DNA of 64,000 bases from Cricetomys ansorgei (GCA_026225945.1 JAMJFZ010001258.1:13809001-13873000), one strand, 5' to 3'; shown: positions 44,162 through 56,030, numbered from the stretch's first letter. Numbers and translations are program-made. Notes: generated from the letters alone by a model not told the origin.

Positions 44162-44442
44162 AGAGAAGAAAAGAGAAGAGAAAGAACTACAATTTAAATT
44201 CAGAATACAATAGACTACCAAGCAAATGTTTTTAGGTAAAATCCTGGGCTCTGTCAGCCCCAACAAGCTAGTCTCCGCCATCATCCCCAATGCACCAACT
44301 AAGTAAACAAATCAAAGTGAAAAGCAGAAAAAAGAGATTTATTCAAAATGGCCACTTTTAGGAAAGGAACAAATAAAATGGTCCAGTGACTCCTAAGTCA
44401 GCCTTTGGGGTACTGACACGAGATTTAGGTTTAAACATGGAG

Positions 44443-44763
44443 TGTGGAGGCTTAACTGAGAAACGTCCCCGTAGGCTCAGACATCTGACTCGGTCTCCAG
44501 TATGCGGTGCTGTTTGGGATGGCTAGGAGCTGCAGCCTTGCTGCAGAAAGAAGGAAGACACTGGAGACAGCTTGAGAGTTCACACCTCACTCTAGGACTA
44601 GTTCACCATCTGCTTGGTGATGTGATCTTGAGCGTCCTGCTCTGCTGCCATGCCTGCTGCTAGCTACTTACTATTCCTCTGGATCCATAAGTAAACATAA
44701 ACTCTTCCATGAGCTGCTTTGGTCATGGTATCTTATCACAGCAAAAGAAAAGAAACTAATACA
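44443..44763 (+). mobile_element. Rodent ERVL/MaLR-type LTR (RMER15-like)
   Basis: tgtggaggcttaactgagaa, gcatacaactcg-free middle with ccagtatgcggtgctgtttg, then ttggtcatggtatcttatca-like end and gaaactaatacag. Same family as the split LTR at 61259-61886. The family name is tentative. Confidence 0.6.
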
Positions 44764-45129
44764 GAGGGCAGAAGTTATGCATAATTAAGCAGTCCTGGTC
44801 ATGTTATGGTCCCACCCAACACTGGCCCTTCATTGTCTTAGCTCCGGTCTGTCCTGCAGGGAAAGGATCTGATAAACATTCAGAACTAGGTACAATTTCT
44901 TCCTGGGGGGCAAGTTCCTCCTCTGGCTGGCATTAGGACTTCAGCCCTTCCACTCCCCCAGCATGGAACTCCTGGGAAACTTTAAATCTCTTAGTCCACT
45001 GTTTAATTTTAATCATTTGGGTCCATTTTAGCCATCTTAAGAAAGGGACATGGTTGATCCCCACCTCCACCCCACCCTGCCTCCCTTTCCCCATCCGTAC
45101 CCTCCTATCCTCTACTCCCAAATGAAAAC
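44764..45129. other. No recognised gene or repeat
   Basis: About 365 bases, C-rich near 45060-45100. Confidence 0.5.
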
Positions 45130-45185
45130 AGGGGCTTCACATATGCTAGGAAAACACTCCACAGCTGAGCTATAGCCCCAGCCCA
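45130..45185 (-). mobile_element. ID-type SINE fragment
   Basis: ggcttcacatatgctaggaa and agctgagctatagccccagc. Confidence 0.65.
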
Positions 45186-46198
45186 CAGCATCTCCCCTCT
45201 TAGAAGGGTAACTACAATGTCACAGGTCTTTTTGTGGAATATATTCATTCTCCCACATCCATTCTTGCTCTTTCAGAAACATACTAATCATACTTTAACT
45301 GCTCTGCCGCTTCATTACATCTGGGTGCCCTGGAAAGTTCTAGGAATACTCTTCCTAAGGAAGGTGGCATTCTACCTGAGATCTCAAGGTTGCCAAGAGC
45401 TACTTCTCGGTGTTTTCTCTCTGGGGTGTAAAAGACAAATATAAGATGATATGAATTGCTAATTATGGTATCAAATCCCACCCAACATTACAAGGGTTTG
45501 GTGCTTCTTTTCTCACGTGAGATCCTTGACTAAAGAAATACTAAAACACCACAGGTTAATTTTTAGCTACAACTATTAGATCTTCGCTGGCCAAAGTGGC
45601 TTCCCTCATTCTTTTAGCACCCCACTAAACAGCTCTGAAAATCTTCCGTGCCCTGAACTTCAAACTTCAGAAACCCAAGACTTCAAGGACTCAAATGCAA
45701 AGCCAAATTTTATTGGGAAAGATAATTAGTTGTGAATGTTCTCTTCTAATGCAATGATAGATTGCCAGCTCAGTTCTAAGATGCTCAGACTGATCAATCA
45801 AAAACCAATATAAATGGACTAACCAGGCCTAAAACTTTAGCCCACTGTCCTAAAGCAGCTAATGAAGATTCCATACAAATATTCATCCCTTTGGTCAATG
45901 CTAGCTAAGTAGTCAGGGCTGAGAAAAGGGGGTGGGGTGGCTGGGACTGAACAGCACGGCACCCCACTACCCCTGCTGTTCAGAAAACACCACTCTCTTC
46001 CTGACCATCCTAGAACTTCTTCCTGCAAGTCAAAGTTTACAACAATTTCCCGAAGTTACATGTGGAAGTTGGACAGACTTCAAACAAGTGCCCAGTTGTC
46101 CACAGATTCCAGAGCTTCTCAAGTCATCAACTTGCTAAGACCATAAACTCTATGAGAACAGTAACTTTGTCAGTCCCCTTGAAAAGTAGCCCCCCCCC
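45186..46198. other. 1.0 kb SINE-free unique block
   Basis: No recognised repeat. Overlapping short ORFs on both strands without motifs. Confidence 0.5.
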
Positions 46199-46395
46199 TT
46201 GGCGGGTTGTAATGGCTCATGCCTTTAATCCCATCACTCAGGAGGCAGAGGCAGGCAGATCTGTGTGAGTTCAAACCCAGCCCAGTCTACAAGAGAAAGT
46301 TCCAGGACAGCCAGAATTACAACAGAGAAACCCTATCTCAAAAAATAAAAAAAAGAAGAAAGAAAGGAAGGAAGGAAGGAAGGAAGGAAGAAAAA
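46199..46395 (+). mobile_element. B1 SINE with (GGAA)n tail
   Basis: aatggctcatgcctttaatc, ggaggcagaggcaggcagat, gaattacaacagagaaaccc and an A-rich tail grown into GGAA units at 46364-46390. Confidence 0.9.
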
Positions 46396-46873
46396 TAGGC
46401 CCCTGGTAGCCAGTTTGATTTGACACACAGTCAGTACTCAAGAAAATTTACTGACCAGACAAGCAGACAGACACAAACACATAAATACAAACTTCTGCTG
46501 CGAGTTCCTAGAAATGACATTCTGTAGTTTGTAACGCAAATGATTTCTTTCCCTGACCCACTAAAGGACTGAAAAAATATAACATGTCAAATATGATATG
46601 TCTAACTTCCAGTATACCATTTTAAATTGTCTACAACCCTTATTTTCTCAAGGAAGAGCATTCATTCTCACATTCTCAGGACTGCAATGATTTAAATGGG
46701 CTCAAATTAATTCCTGCCTAGCAAAAACTGAGTAATCAAAAAAAACTACCATCTAAATAGAACTATTTTACTGAAAGTAAATTGATAGAGATGAAATTCA
46801 GAGTTAATACCCGTGGTTCCCCAGATCTAAGGGGCTATGGCATCTCGCAGAAATAGGAGAAAACATACAAAGT
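46396..46873. other. 480 bases without a recognised gene or repeat
   Basis: AT-rich unique sequence. Confidence 0.5.
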
Positions 46874-46945
46874 CTGGGAGTGTTGTTCGGTGGTAGAGAG
46901 CATGCCCAAGGCCTTGGGTTCTTTCCCCAGCAAGGAGGAAAGAAG
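46874..46945 (+). mobile_element. ID-type SINE (diverged)
   Basis: gtgttgttcggtggtagaga and aaggccttgggttctttccc. Confidence 0.65.
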
Positions 46946-47107
46946 GAAATAAATAAATGGTGGGAGAGGCATCCTGACAACACGCTTTGGATTCCTTCCC
47001 CAAGAAATGACACTGCAAATCTGAAACAGTGTTGTAGCAAGGGTAAGTCAAATCAAACTCTCTGCCAGGCTTCCAAACCAACAGAAAGACAACTTGTACT
47101 ATAATCT

Positions 47108-47185
47108 ATGTTTCTCCCTCTCCCTCTCCCTCTCCCTCTCTCTCTCTCTCTCTCCCTTCCTCTCTCTCTCTCTCTCCATATATAT
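47108..47185. repeat. (CCCTCT)n/(CT)n pyrimidine tract
   Basis: Four or so CCCTCT units, then CT units with short breaks. The 66-86 codon Leu/Ser or Arg/Glu ORFs across it are artefacts. Confidence 0.9.
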
Positions 47186-47209
47186 ATCCCTCCCTCTCTC
47201 TTCTTTTGT

Positions 47210-47490
47210 GCACATGTTTTTGTGTGTATACATGTAGGGGAGATGCACATGTGTGAAGGTTGGAAGTTGACATTGGGTATCTTCCTTGATCTCTTCTTTA
47301 TTTTTTGAGACAAGATCTCTCACTGAACCTGAAGTTCAAATGGCTAAACTGGCGGGCCATCACACCCCAGGAATCCTGTCCCACCTCCCCATGGCTGTGC
47401 CTATCTTTTCACCTGGTCCTAGGGATCCATGTTCAGATCCTTAGACTTGCACGGCAAGCACTTTACCAAATGAGTCATCTCCTTAGCCCC
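47210..47490 (-). mobile_element. B4-type SINE
   Basis: gagacaagatctctcactga, ggtcctagggatccatgttc and aatgagtcatctccttagcc. Same family as 3776-4018. Confidence 0.7.
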
Positions 47491-48179
47491 ATAACCCATT
47501 CTCTAAATGAAACAAAATAATATTTACCCTTATTAATAACAGGTGATATACCAATAGCTTGGACTTTATCTCCGCATCTCCCCATTAATGTTACTTGCTT
47601 CAAGTAAATCATGGAGTGCTCATGAGGTAAAGCACGAAGAAAGCATGGAATGCTCAAAGGAGTCATGTCAAAAGGACAAAGTAACCAGTTTGAAGATGGT
47701 TTCATTGGTCAAACTTGAAACAATTTAAACACTAGTAAACAATTTGACTAATTGAACACTTATAAGTCAAATAAGGAGAAAACCAAATTTGATATCAATA
47801 ATGGCTACTATTAATATGAACGTCCTGTTCTGAATACCTATTAAAACCAAAGAATTAAGTGTTTCCTTTGTAGGGGAAGTTAGTTTACTCTCCAGCTAAA
47901 GAGGAAAGCAGTTGTTCACAGAGAAGGCTAACTAGTAAATGCAGAAAAAAGCAATACAATTAGAAAATCATAATTCTCTATGACAGAGTGAAATTAATGA
48001 TTCAGGCAAAGACCTAGTGGATGATCATTAGATAACAGAATGCTAGAGGAGGAGAGATTTCTACCATCACTTTGTGGATTACTCACTAACTGCACAGAGA
48101 AACAGTAACACACACACTTTACAATGAGATACGGCAGGAACACCAGAAGCAAACTTAGCAGTAACAGCAGAACAAGCCC
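47491..48179. other. 690 bases without a recognised gene or repeat
   Basis: AT-rich unique sequence. Confidence 0.5.
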
Positions 48180-48310
48180 ACACGCTGGCACATGCTTATA
48201 GCCCTGCATTTGGGAGGAAGAGGCAGGATTGGGAATTCAAGGTCATTCTCAGTTACATAACAAGGTGGAAGCTAGCCTGAGCTACATGAATCCCTGTATC
48301 AAACACACAA
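48180..48310 (+). mobile_element. B1 SINE (diverged)
   Basis: ctggcacatgcttatagccc and gaattcaaggtcattctcag. Confidence 0.7.
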
Positions 48311-48441
48311 AAACAGTAGCAAAAAGACAGATCTTACACAGTGTGTCTCCTGTGGCGATGATATGCATCTATATGTCATCTACATATATATACACATACA
48401 CATCAGTACATATACTATATAGTGTAACCTACGAAAATACT

Positions 48442-48541
48442 CTTGCCAGGTAGGCAATCCAGCACACAGGGAGCTGACACAAGAGGATTCCAGTGAGCTC
48501 CTGACTAGTTTACACTACAATAAGGTCCTGTCTCCAAAAGA
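48442..48541 (+). mobile_element. B1 SINE (diverged)
   Basis: cttgccaggtaggcaatcca and aaggtcctgtctccaaaag. Confidence 0.65.
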
Positions 48542-48715
48542 CAAATAAAAAGGGAAATACTCTTGCCAAAATGTTTAACCTGAATTAAGTCTTTAGCCCT
48601 AATTTCTAGTATATTAATATATGAGATAGGAGAACAAGTTAAATGACACAGACAAACCTAGACTATAGGATATTCTACAGATAAATGACTTGGTCTCTTC
48701 AAAAAAACACTGTCA

Positions 48716-48903
48716 GGGACTAGAGAGATGGTCAGTGGTTGAAAGCACTGCTTTCACAGAGGTCCTAGGTTCAGTTCCCAGCACCCACATGGCAGCGCGC
48801 AACCAACTGTAGCTCCAGTTCTGGGGATCCAATGCCCTCCTCTGGCCTCTGGGCATCAGACACACACGTGGTGCACAGACATCACTTATGGACATAAAAT
48901 AAC
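48716..48903 (+). mobile_element. B2/B3-type SINE
   Basis: gggactagagagatggtcag, aggttcagttcccagcaccc and cacacacgtggtgcacagac. Confidence 0.9.
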
Positions 48904-49035
48904 TTTTTCATTTTGAAAAAATAAAAACAGAGTGGACACACACACCATGACAACCACACCTGTACAAGTACACACAACCACACTAAATAAATGTAATTTT
49001 AAAAAATTCAATAAAATAAAAAACAATAATTGGGA

Positions 49036-49190
49036 GGAGAGCTGGCAAAATGAATCAACAGGTAAAAAGCTCTTGTTGCAAAGCCTAACAACCTGAGTTT
49101 AGTCCTGGAACCCAGGTAAGGTGGAAAGAAAACTGACTCCACAAAGCTGTCTTCTGACGTCCACATGCACACAAAATAATTTTAAAAAGC
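49036..49190 (+). mobile_element. B2/B3-type SINE, second subtype
   Basis: gagctggcaaaatgaatcaa, gtcctggaacccaggtaagg and cttctgacgtccacatgcac. Confidence 0.75.
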
Positions 49191-49349
49191 AATCAATTAA
49201 TCAAAATTGGGGATGAGATAAGATGCCACACAGCCCACTAATACACTAATGGGAAGCAGTCTGGAAATATCACTCTGGCTCTCAGTAAGACAATCATAGC
49301 ACCATCTCAGTTCCTGTTCCATTTAGTTAATTTGATGCCAGTTTTCTTT

Positions 49350-49546
49350 AAGATTTATTTCTATTTCATTTATATTATGTGTATTTTGTCTACATGCATA
49401 TATATGTGCGCCACATGCATGCCTGGTGCCATGGACTCCCTGGAACAGGAGTTACAGACAGTTGTGAGCTGCCATGTGGGTGCTAGGAATTGAATCCTAG
49501 AAGAACAGCCAGTGCTCTCAACCACTGGGCCACCTCTCCGGCCTCA
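49350..49546 (-). mobile_element. B2-type SINE with target duplication
   Basis: aagatttatttctatttcat, caggagttacagacagttgt and ggccacctctccggcctc. ccagttttctt occurs on both sides (49338-49348 and about 49551-49561). Confidence 0.9.
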
Positions 49547-51039
49547 GGTACCAGTTTTCTTAAATCTGTTTACTCAAAGAAAATGAATCTTCATGTGGAA
49601 TGAAGTTTTTGTTTGTTTTTTTTTTTTTTCAGTTTTGGCTTGTTTGTTTTTTTTCCTGTCAATTAATTATTTTACTTAAAAACAAAAAATAACTAATAGA
49701 AAAATACTTACCAATATCAAGGAAATCTTATTTGTTCCTAATTTTAAAGGCCCTTCCCAATGCAAGGCTAATCCTTGTTACCTTAACACTAATGGTCTCT
49801 GACCCTTTACCTCTCCCATCAGCATCTCCCTCTCCCTTACGGTCCAGCTCTCACGCTGATTTCCAGGACACAGGGAAGCAGCTGCATGGGTGACTACAGA
49901 AAGCTCTTCCTCGGACACTCCATCTGGCCTGCCTTTCCACCAAATCCAATGCCGATTTATTGCCTCTGACGTACAGTCTATCAGGCACTTCCAAAATACC
50001 CACAGTTCACACTAGGCCAGAAACTTGAGGCAATAATGTGAATTCCACAAACTGACAAATAATTGCTCAATAAGCGTGGAACAAGAAAAGGTCAGTGTGA
50101 TCTGTGCACATGTGGCAACCCTTCATAACTTGGTCTGCAGCAGTCGCAGTGGCTAACAGGAGGCTGGTACTCCAGAAGAGATGCAATGAGAAGCCAGCCA
50201 GCAGGCGTCTGGGAGCACTTGTCCATCTAAGCCCGAAAGGTTATACAACAAAGTCCACAAAACTGAGAACATAAAATAGTCAGAGCTCCCCACCTACCAC
50301 AAATTTCTAAGGTGATTCAAGCTGAAAGGTTCTATTTTGTATTTTGTTATATTATCTAACTCTCTTCTAATGGATATCAGGAGACCAAAAAAAAAAAAAA
50401 AAAGGTACTCATTCTTTCCAAAAACATACCCTATACTATTTCAGAAACTGGGGTGATCAATTAAGGATCTATGAACATGAAGCAGGTAGAGAGGGGTAGG
50501 GCTAAAACAAACTCTTCACTATCTTTCCTGCTTGAAACTACACATTGATTGGATTTCAAACATTTGGCTTTCTCTGAAATCCTGTTGGCATTTGCCCTGA
50601 GTTTGAATGGGTGTGGAAGAAAGGGAATCTGCCTGCCTCCTTGTTAAAAACAAAAGAGCAGCTGGCTTTCCCTCTTTTCACTCAACTGATTGCTGACACA
50701 GCAAGTTGGGCACATACCCAAGGAGATGTATCAGGCCTCAAGAGACAGATGTGCTGAAGAGGACAAAGGCGATGAGAGCAACCCCAAACTATGCTAGGAA
50801 GTACTCGGGTACCTGTGCCCGTCTCTGAGAACTAAGATATTAACAATGTGCTGTGTCTTATTATCATTATTATTTTTTACAAACCTCTTTATGATAAATG
50901 TAGTGGAAAACATGTGCTCTTACCAGCCAGACTTGAATCTGATGGCTCTATGTGTCTGGGTATTATGGAGAGTAAAGGCAGAGCTATACCCATAAGAAGC
51001 AAGACTGTATAGAGTGCTCTTCTCTGCCCTCTCCTCCTC
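49547..51039. other. 1.5 kb SINE-free unique block
   Basis: No recognised repeat except T-rich (49618-49656) and A-rich (50386-50403) runs. No long ORF. Confidence 0.5.
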
Positions 51040-51171
51040 TAAGACAGGGTCTCACTATGAACCCATCCTGTCTTGGAATTCACTGTATACCCAGGCAAGC
51101 CTCAAACTCATGATCCACCTGCTTCAGCCGCTCATATTTTTTAACAGGCATGTACCACCATACCTAGCCGC
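51040..51171 (-). mobile_element. B1 SINE
   Basis: aagacagggtctcactatga and caaactcatgatccacctgc. Confidence 0.75.
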
Positions 51172-51209
51172 CTCTTTTCAAGAGTCTGTATTCATTCTCT
51201 TATACCCTC

Positions 51210-51455
51210 CCCCTTATGTGTGTGCAGGTACATGAGTTCATGGTGCAGTGCACAGGCACACTGAAGCCAAAGTCTCTATCAGGTGTCTTCTATTGTTCTC
51301 CACCATATTTTTGAGGCAGCGACTCTCATATCCTTTTTTTTTTATTTAAACAAAGTCTCATTTTGTAGCCAAATCATGCTTTGAACTGCTGAGCTCCAAC
51401 AATACTGCCTCTACCTCCCAAATAGCTGGAACTATAGGCACTGTGGCCAGCTATC
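51210..51455 (-). mobile_element. B4-type SINE (diverged), B1 half at 51340-51455
   Basis: tgaggcagcgactctcatat, aagtctcattttgtagccaa and tacctcccaaatagctggaa. Confidence 0.55.
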
Positions 51456-51700
51456 AAGCCATATTCTAGCATGTTCGTGTATGTGTGTACATACATAGAT
51501 ATACATATGTATGATCTTATCATTTATTATAAACCAAGAAAGTAAAAAGCAGTATAAGAAATACATACATTTGCCCAATGCCCTTCCAATATTCAGCCTT
51601 TTATATAAATTTCTCTGCCAAACTTGGTTCTTTCAATTTCCTCAAAGAAAAACAACGTAGTTTTCTGTTACACCTTGGACAATTCAAAAGTTCAATTTTA

Positions 51701-51840
51701 GCTAGGCATAGTGGCACATGCCTTTAATCTCAGCACTCAGGAGACAGAGGTAAACCTATGAGTTCCAGGCTAGCCTAGTCTACATAGTGAGTTCCACTGA
51801 CCAGGGATACATAGGAGACCCTGCCTCAAAAACAAAACAA
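51701..51840 (+). mobile_element. B1 SINE
   Basis: gctaggcatagtggcacatg and ggagaccctgcctcaaaaac. Confidence 0.85.
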
Positions 51841-51841
51841 A

Positions 51842-51992
51842 GCTGAGTAGTGGTAGTGCACGCCTTTAATCCCAGTACTCCAGAGGGAGAGGAAGGCGGA
51901 TCTGTGAGCTCGGGGCCAGCCTGGTCTACAGAGTGAGTTCCAGGACAGCCTGAGTTACAACAGAGAAACCCTGTCTCAAAACAAACAAACAA
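51842..51992 (+). mobile_element. B1 SINE, tandem to the previous one
   Basis: gctgagtagtggtagtgcac, ctggtctacagagtgagttc and gagttacaacagagaaaccc. Confidence 0.9.
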
Positions 51993-52756
51993 AAACTACA
52001 CAAAACAAAAACTTCAGTTCAGTTCCAAGTGAAACAAGGTCAATGACTTGTTTATCACTCTTCTCTGCTGGTTAATGCTGTATTACTTATTCTGCTAGTC
52101 TCCAAACTATTTAGATACCTGTAGGAAAAAACGAGTATATACATTCAATCAATATAGAAAATAAACCAGCTATTTTTTCAAATAATGTTTGCAATCTATT
52201 TCCTGACAATTACTCCTAAAATCTCTTTTCCCTATACATCTCCCCTCTTCCAAATGAACTCTGAGGTATGAGGCATTCTTGAACACTTTTTTTTTCTGCC
52301 TAGGAAGCTACTTCTAAGAGGCCAGACAGGTGTTAAGTCATAGTTCCTCCCAGGTTGGTTTCCAGACTCTGTTTAAATGTTCTCTGAAATCCCTGGAGGG
52401 TAGATGTTCTCAAACCTCCTAGCTCAGACCTGAATTCAAAAAGCTTGAGACAGACTGCACCCTACAGGTGTGTTTGTCTAAGATAAACGATATTTAAATA
52501 AACTCCTAAAACATTCACTTTCTCCAGGCACCTGCTTCTCGCTCTTAAACTCAAGTGTGTCAGTTCCTGCTATCCCAGTAGCTCAGTAAAGATATCCTGT
52601 CCCTAAGAAGCATTCTATGCAACCCAATGACGCTTTTGGAAACATCGAAACTTTGGCCACAACAGCTTTACATGAGAAAGACACATTTTAAAAACACAAT
52701 TTTTGTCCATTCTCCTTGACTTGTTTGTTACTCAAAGAAACAAGAAAAGATGGCAG
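51993..52756. other. 760 bases without a recognised gene or repeat
   Basis: Unique AT-rich sequence. Confidence 0.5.
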
Positions 52757-52840
52757 CAAGCTGGACATAACAACACAAACCTGTAACCCTAGCGCTGGGA
52801 ATACCATCCTATGCTGAATAGTAAAACCAAGTCAAAAGAG
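52757..52840 (+). mobile_element. B1 SINE fragment
   Basis: aagctggacataacaacaca and cctgtaaccctagcgctggg. Confidence 0.6.
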
Positions 52841-53283
52841 AGGGAGGGAAGGAGGGAAAGGTAACAGTAAATAGTTCTCATTCACTGTTGTCCTTTCTAT
52901 ACCTGGTAAGGAGCACACAGACTAGAACAGAGATCACAAGTAGCTTCACAGTGGTCAGGCAGAACCATTGATCTTGTAATACCAGCAGCTACAAGAACAT
53001 GGCACTCGTTCTTGCCACACACACTTTAGTTTCCACTCTCTTGCACTTTCTCAATTCTCAGAGACTCGATGCCTAAGTTCCTAAGGAAAACATCTGGCTC
53101 ATTGCAGACATTCAGGAAATACTGGTGAGAAGCAATCCAAGAACCCGGAAAAAGAAAGATCCAAATTCTCAGAGAATGGCAAAAAGAAAGGTCTAAAAGC
53201 TAGAATAATTCCTCGGTGTTTATACTGGGCTCCCCATTCTCAAGTCTGGCCCTGAAGGCTTTAATGCCATTAAGAGGTGGTCC
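52841..53283. other. 440 bases without a recognised gene or repeat
   Basis: Unique sequence. Confidence 0.5.
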
Positions 53284-53395
53284 CAGCTGGGCATGGTAGC
53301 AAACACCTATAATCCCATCTCTTAGGAGGTGGAGGTAAGAAAATTCTGATTTTGAAGCCAGCCTGAGCTGTAAGATTGTCAAAATAAATAAGTAA
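53284..53395 (+). mobile_element. B1 SINE
   Basis: agctgggcatggtagcaaac and ataatcccatctcttaggag. Confidence 0.75.
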
Positions 53396-53407
53396 ATAAA
53401 TGAAAAC

Positions 53408-53488
53408 AAGGCTGGGCGTAGCTTCGAGGTAGAGTACTTGCCTGACATGTACAAGGGCATGGGTGCAAGCCCCAGCACCAAAATAAAA
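53408..53488 (+). mobile_element. ID-type SINE
   Basis: aaggctgggcgtagcttcga, ggtagagtacttgcctgaca and agccccagcaccaaaataaa. Confidence 0.75.
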
Positions 53489-54812
53489 ATCCTCCAAGAA
53501 GTTTTGGTTGTGGTATTTTTAGACTATTTCTCTACTATAAATCCAAGATTTTTCTAAGAATCTCTTTGTAAAGAAATAAATTGACAAGCATGTGTGTACA
53601 CATATGAAGACATACACACACATACAAATTGGGGAGGTACTTAAAGACCAAGGAAAAGGGCAGCCTGAGTCTGGATACAAATAAGCAGAACCAAACACCA
53701 CAAGTCACAACTGAATAAAGCTCATCGCATCATCCCATAAAACTATACTAAATGATGACACTAAAACTTGCAAAGACTTATTCAGTCTGGCAAAAAATTA
53801 ACCAAAGATCACAGACCATGTTAGCTAGAATTGGTCTTCTCAACTGTCATCTTTTTTCAGACCTAAAACCAAGAGCAATATCAGGAACCCTGATATTGGC
53901 CTTCCTTTTCATGCCCCCGTTCCATGACATAGATCTTACCACAGGTCTAGCCATGAGGTTGAGCACATCTCTAGTATTTTGCCAGAGCCCTGGAAGATTA
54001 CTAGAAGAGTGAAAGGAAATGCATCATTGGACTCTAAAGCTATGGCAGGGTATGGACAGATACAAAGGCCACTTAGGGGCAAAAGGGCCACTACCAACTC
54101 CCACAGTGGCCCTTTTGCCCCTAAGCCCAGGATACCCTAGCCCTGCAGGCAGCACAGAGTTAACTACCCACCCGTTCAGAGAAGCACAAAGGTACATCAC
54201 TGCAACATGTCTAACATTTACATTGCCTCTCTCTGCTCATTAAACAGGTTTTGGTTAAATAATGAACAAACTGTATTACAGACTCCGATGAGAATTCCAA
54301 AATTATAAATCAACTGGGAAAGCCCAAAGGAGCAGACAGACAGGGAGGGGGGAAAGGATAATATTGACTAATATAAAGGGCGCAGCTTGACAGTGGATAT
54401 TCCTGCCACACCTGATCAAACACACTCTGTTGGGGGAGGGGAAAGAGAGCAAGAGAAGGGAGATGGGACAAGACAGCCTGAAATTTGCATCCGGAAAAGA
54501 TTAAAAGGGATTCTTTGGGGATAGAGAAAATACATAATATATATTACTATAAATGCAAAACTGTACTAAAAGCTAACTCAAATGTCAAAGATTACAGCTT
54601 GAATAAATTTAAATATAAAAGCCATGTGCTTCCTTGAGTTAATGAGAGAGACATAAAAGGACAAAGTGGGCCAAGAGCTGAACAGAGCCTTATGCTGCCT
54701 TTGCTGGGCAATGGGTCCAAATCTCGGCAGTGATACACTCCAGAGTTCTGGGCCCTAAGAAACATGAGTCATTGATTTTGTAGCTTGCTTTTGATTTTTT
54801 TAATGAACTATA
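53489..54812. other. 1.3 kb SINE-free unique block
   Basis: Holds the inverted repeat at 54072-54125 and otherwise no recognised repeat. ORFs at 53752-54012 (86 codons) and 54019-54243 (74 codons, crossing the inverted repeat) have no motif. Confidence 0.5.
54072..54125. repeat. Perfect 21-bp inverted repeat, 12-base loop
   Basis: Left arm 54072-54092 and right arm 54105-54125 are exact reverse complements, starting cttaggggcaaaagg and ending ccttttgcccctaag. The 12 bases between them (54093-54104) do not pair. Neither arm is a recognised repeat. In RNA from either strand it would fold into a 21-bp perfect hairpin. Confidence 0.95.
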
Positions 54813-54910
54813 GCCAGGTGCAGTGGTACACACCCATAGTCCCAGACACTCAGCAGGTTAACAAACCATCACTTGAATCCAGAAATTCAAGGCAAGCCTG
54901 GGCAGCCTTT
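54813..54910 (+). mobile_element. Old 7SL-derived monomer (B1, Alu-like)
   Basis: agccaggtgcagtggtacac, atagtcccagacactcagca and caaggcaagcctgggcagcc. Confidence 0.7.
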
Positions 54911-55449
54911 TTACATTTACAGCCCTGATTACATTAAGGAAAAACAAATTTTCAGCTGTATTTCACATACTATTAAATTATCCTTGCAAATATGCAATGC
55001 AGAGGTTTCTGATATATTTTCAAAGTTGTACAATCATAAAACATTTTCTTCACCCTCAGAGAAACCCCTCCTAGCCCTAAAAACCACACACCTGCTTTAA
55101 CTGCTTCAGAAGAGCCCCTGAAAGGATCCTACGGCCTTAATGGCTGAGGGGAACAATCAAGTCCCCCTCACTGATATTTCTTTAGGAAAAGTAACAATAT
55201 GCAAATTCTGTACTTTTTGATTGCAGGACATGAAGTTATCACCGTTTGTGTAAATACTGATTGTAAGTATTTTCCAAAGATACATATCTGTGATTTAACT
55301 GTTACGGACTTAGCCAACCTCACTGGAGACGAGGGACTTATTTCCAGGTACAGGAAATGTATGTGCTTGTGTATGTAAAAGTTCCTCTGCTTACCACAAC
55401 GGAGAATTTGGAGTCAGGACTGGTAGCAGATGGCTGTAATGTCAGCACT
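54911..55449. other. 540 bases without a recognised gene or repeat
   Basis: Unique AT-rich sequence. A diverged B1 head may start at 55415 (actggtagcagatggctgta). Confidence 0.45.
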
Positions 55450-55512
55450 CAGGAGTTACATGTGACTGTGAGCCACTTGACATGAGTACGGGGAACCGAA
55501 CTCAGATTAACC
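55450..55512 (-). mobile_element. B2-type SINE fragment
   Basis: gttacatgtgactgtgagcc and ggggaaccgaactcagatta. Confidence 0.6.
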
Positions 55513-55556
55513 ACTGACACTGGCTATAATTTATTTTTTTAGCTAATTCTTCTTGG

Positions 55557-55637
55557 TTTGTTTGCCACTAGGATTGAACCCAGGGCCTTGTCAATGCTAG
55601 ACAAGTGTACTACCATTGAGCTATATCTTTTGATCCA
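55557..55637 (-). mobile_element. ID-type SINE
   Basis: ggattgaacccagggccttg and accattgagctatatctttt. Confidence 0.75.
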
Positions 55638-55647
55638 CTTGTACATT

Positions 55648-55783
55648 TTTGTTTTGAGACAGGGTTCGCACTAAATTGCCCAGGCTGGCCTTGAACTCAT
55701 TCTATAGCCCAGACAGGTCTTAAACTTTCAGTCCTCCTGTCTCAGGCTCCTATATTGAGATTACAGCCACTACCACCATGCCT
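55648..55783 (-). mobile_element. B1 SINE
   Basis: ttttgagacagggttcgcac, gcccaggctggccttgaact and gagattacagccactaccac. Confidence 0.8.
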
Positions 55784-55784
55784 G

Positions 55785-56030
55785 TTTTTTTGTTTTTGTT
55801 TTGTTTTTGCTTGTTCACTTGTTTAAGACAGGACTTCACCTGGAACTCACTGTACACAAAGTGCCTTATTGTTTATGTGAGGGTAATTAAGGAAGAAAGT
55901 CTTAATACCTTTGTGGTTTTTGTTGCTGTTGTTATTCATTATATGACCCAGGTTTGTCTCAAACTCTTGGCACTCCTCTCTCGGCCTTCTGAGTGCTTGG
56001 ATTACAGGTGTAAGCCACCAGACCTGGTTT
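55785..56030 (-). mobile_element. Two B1 pieces (55785-55860 and 55943-56030)
   Basis: The left piece has a T/G-rich tail and acctggaactcactgtacac. The right piece has tatgacccaggtttgtctca and gtgcttggattacaggtgta. An 80-base non-B1 stretch lies between, so either an insertion into one B1 or two fragments. Confidence 0.6.

Noticed and set aside
47053..47323. Arg/Glu-rich minus-strand ORFs (ERERERGR)
   Set aside because: Translation of the CT-rich tract; the plus strand gives the matching Leu/Ser ORF.
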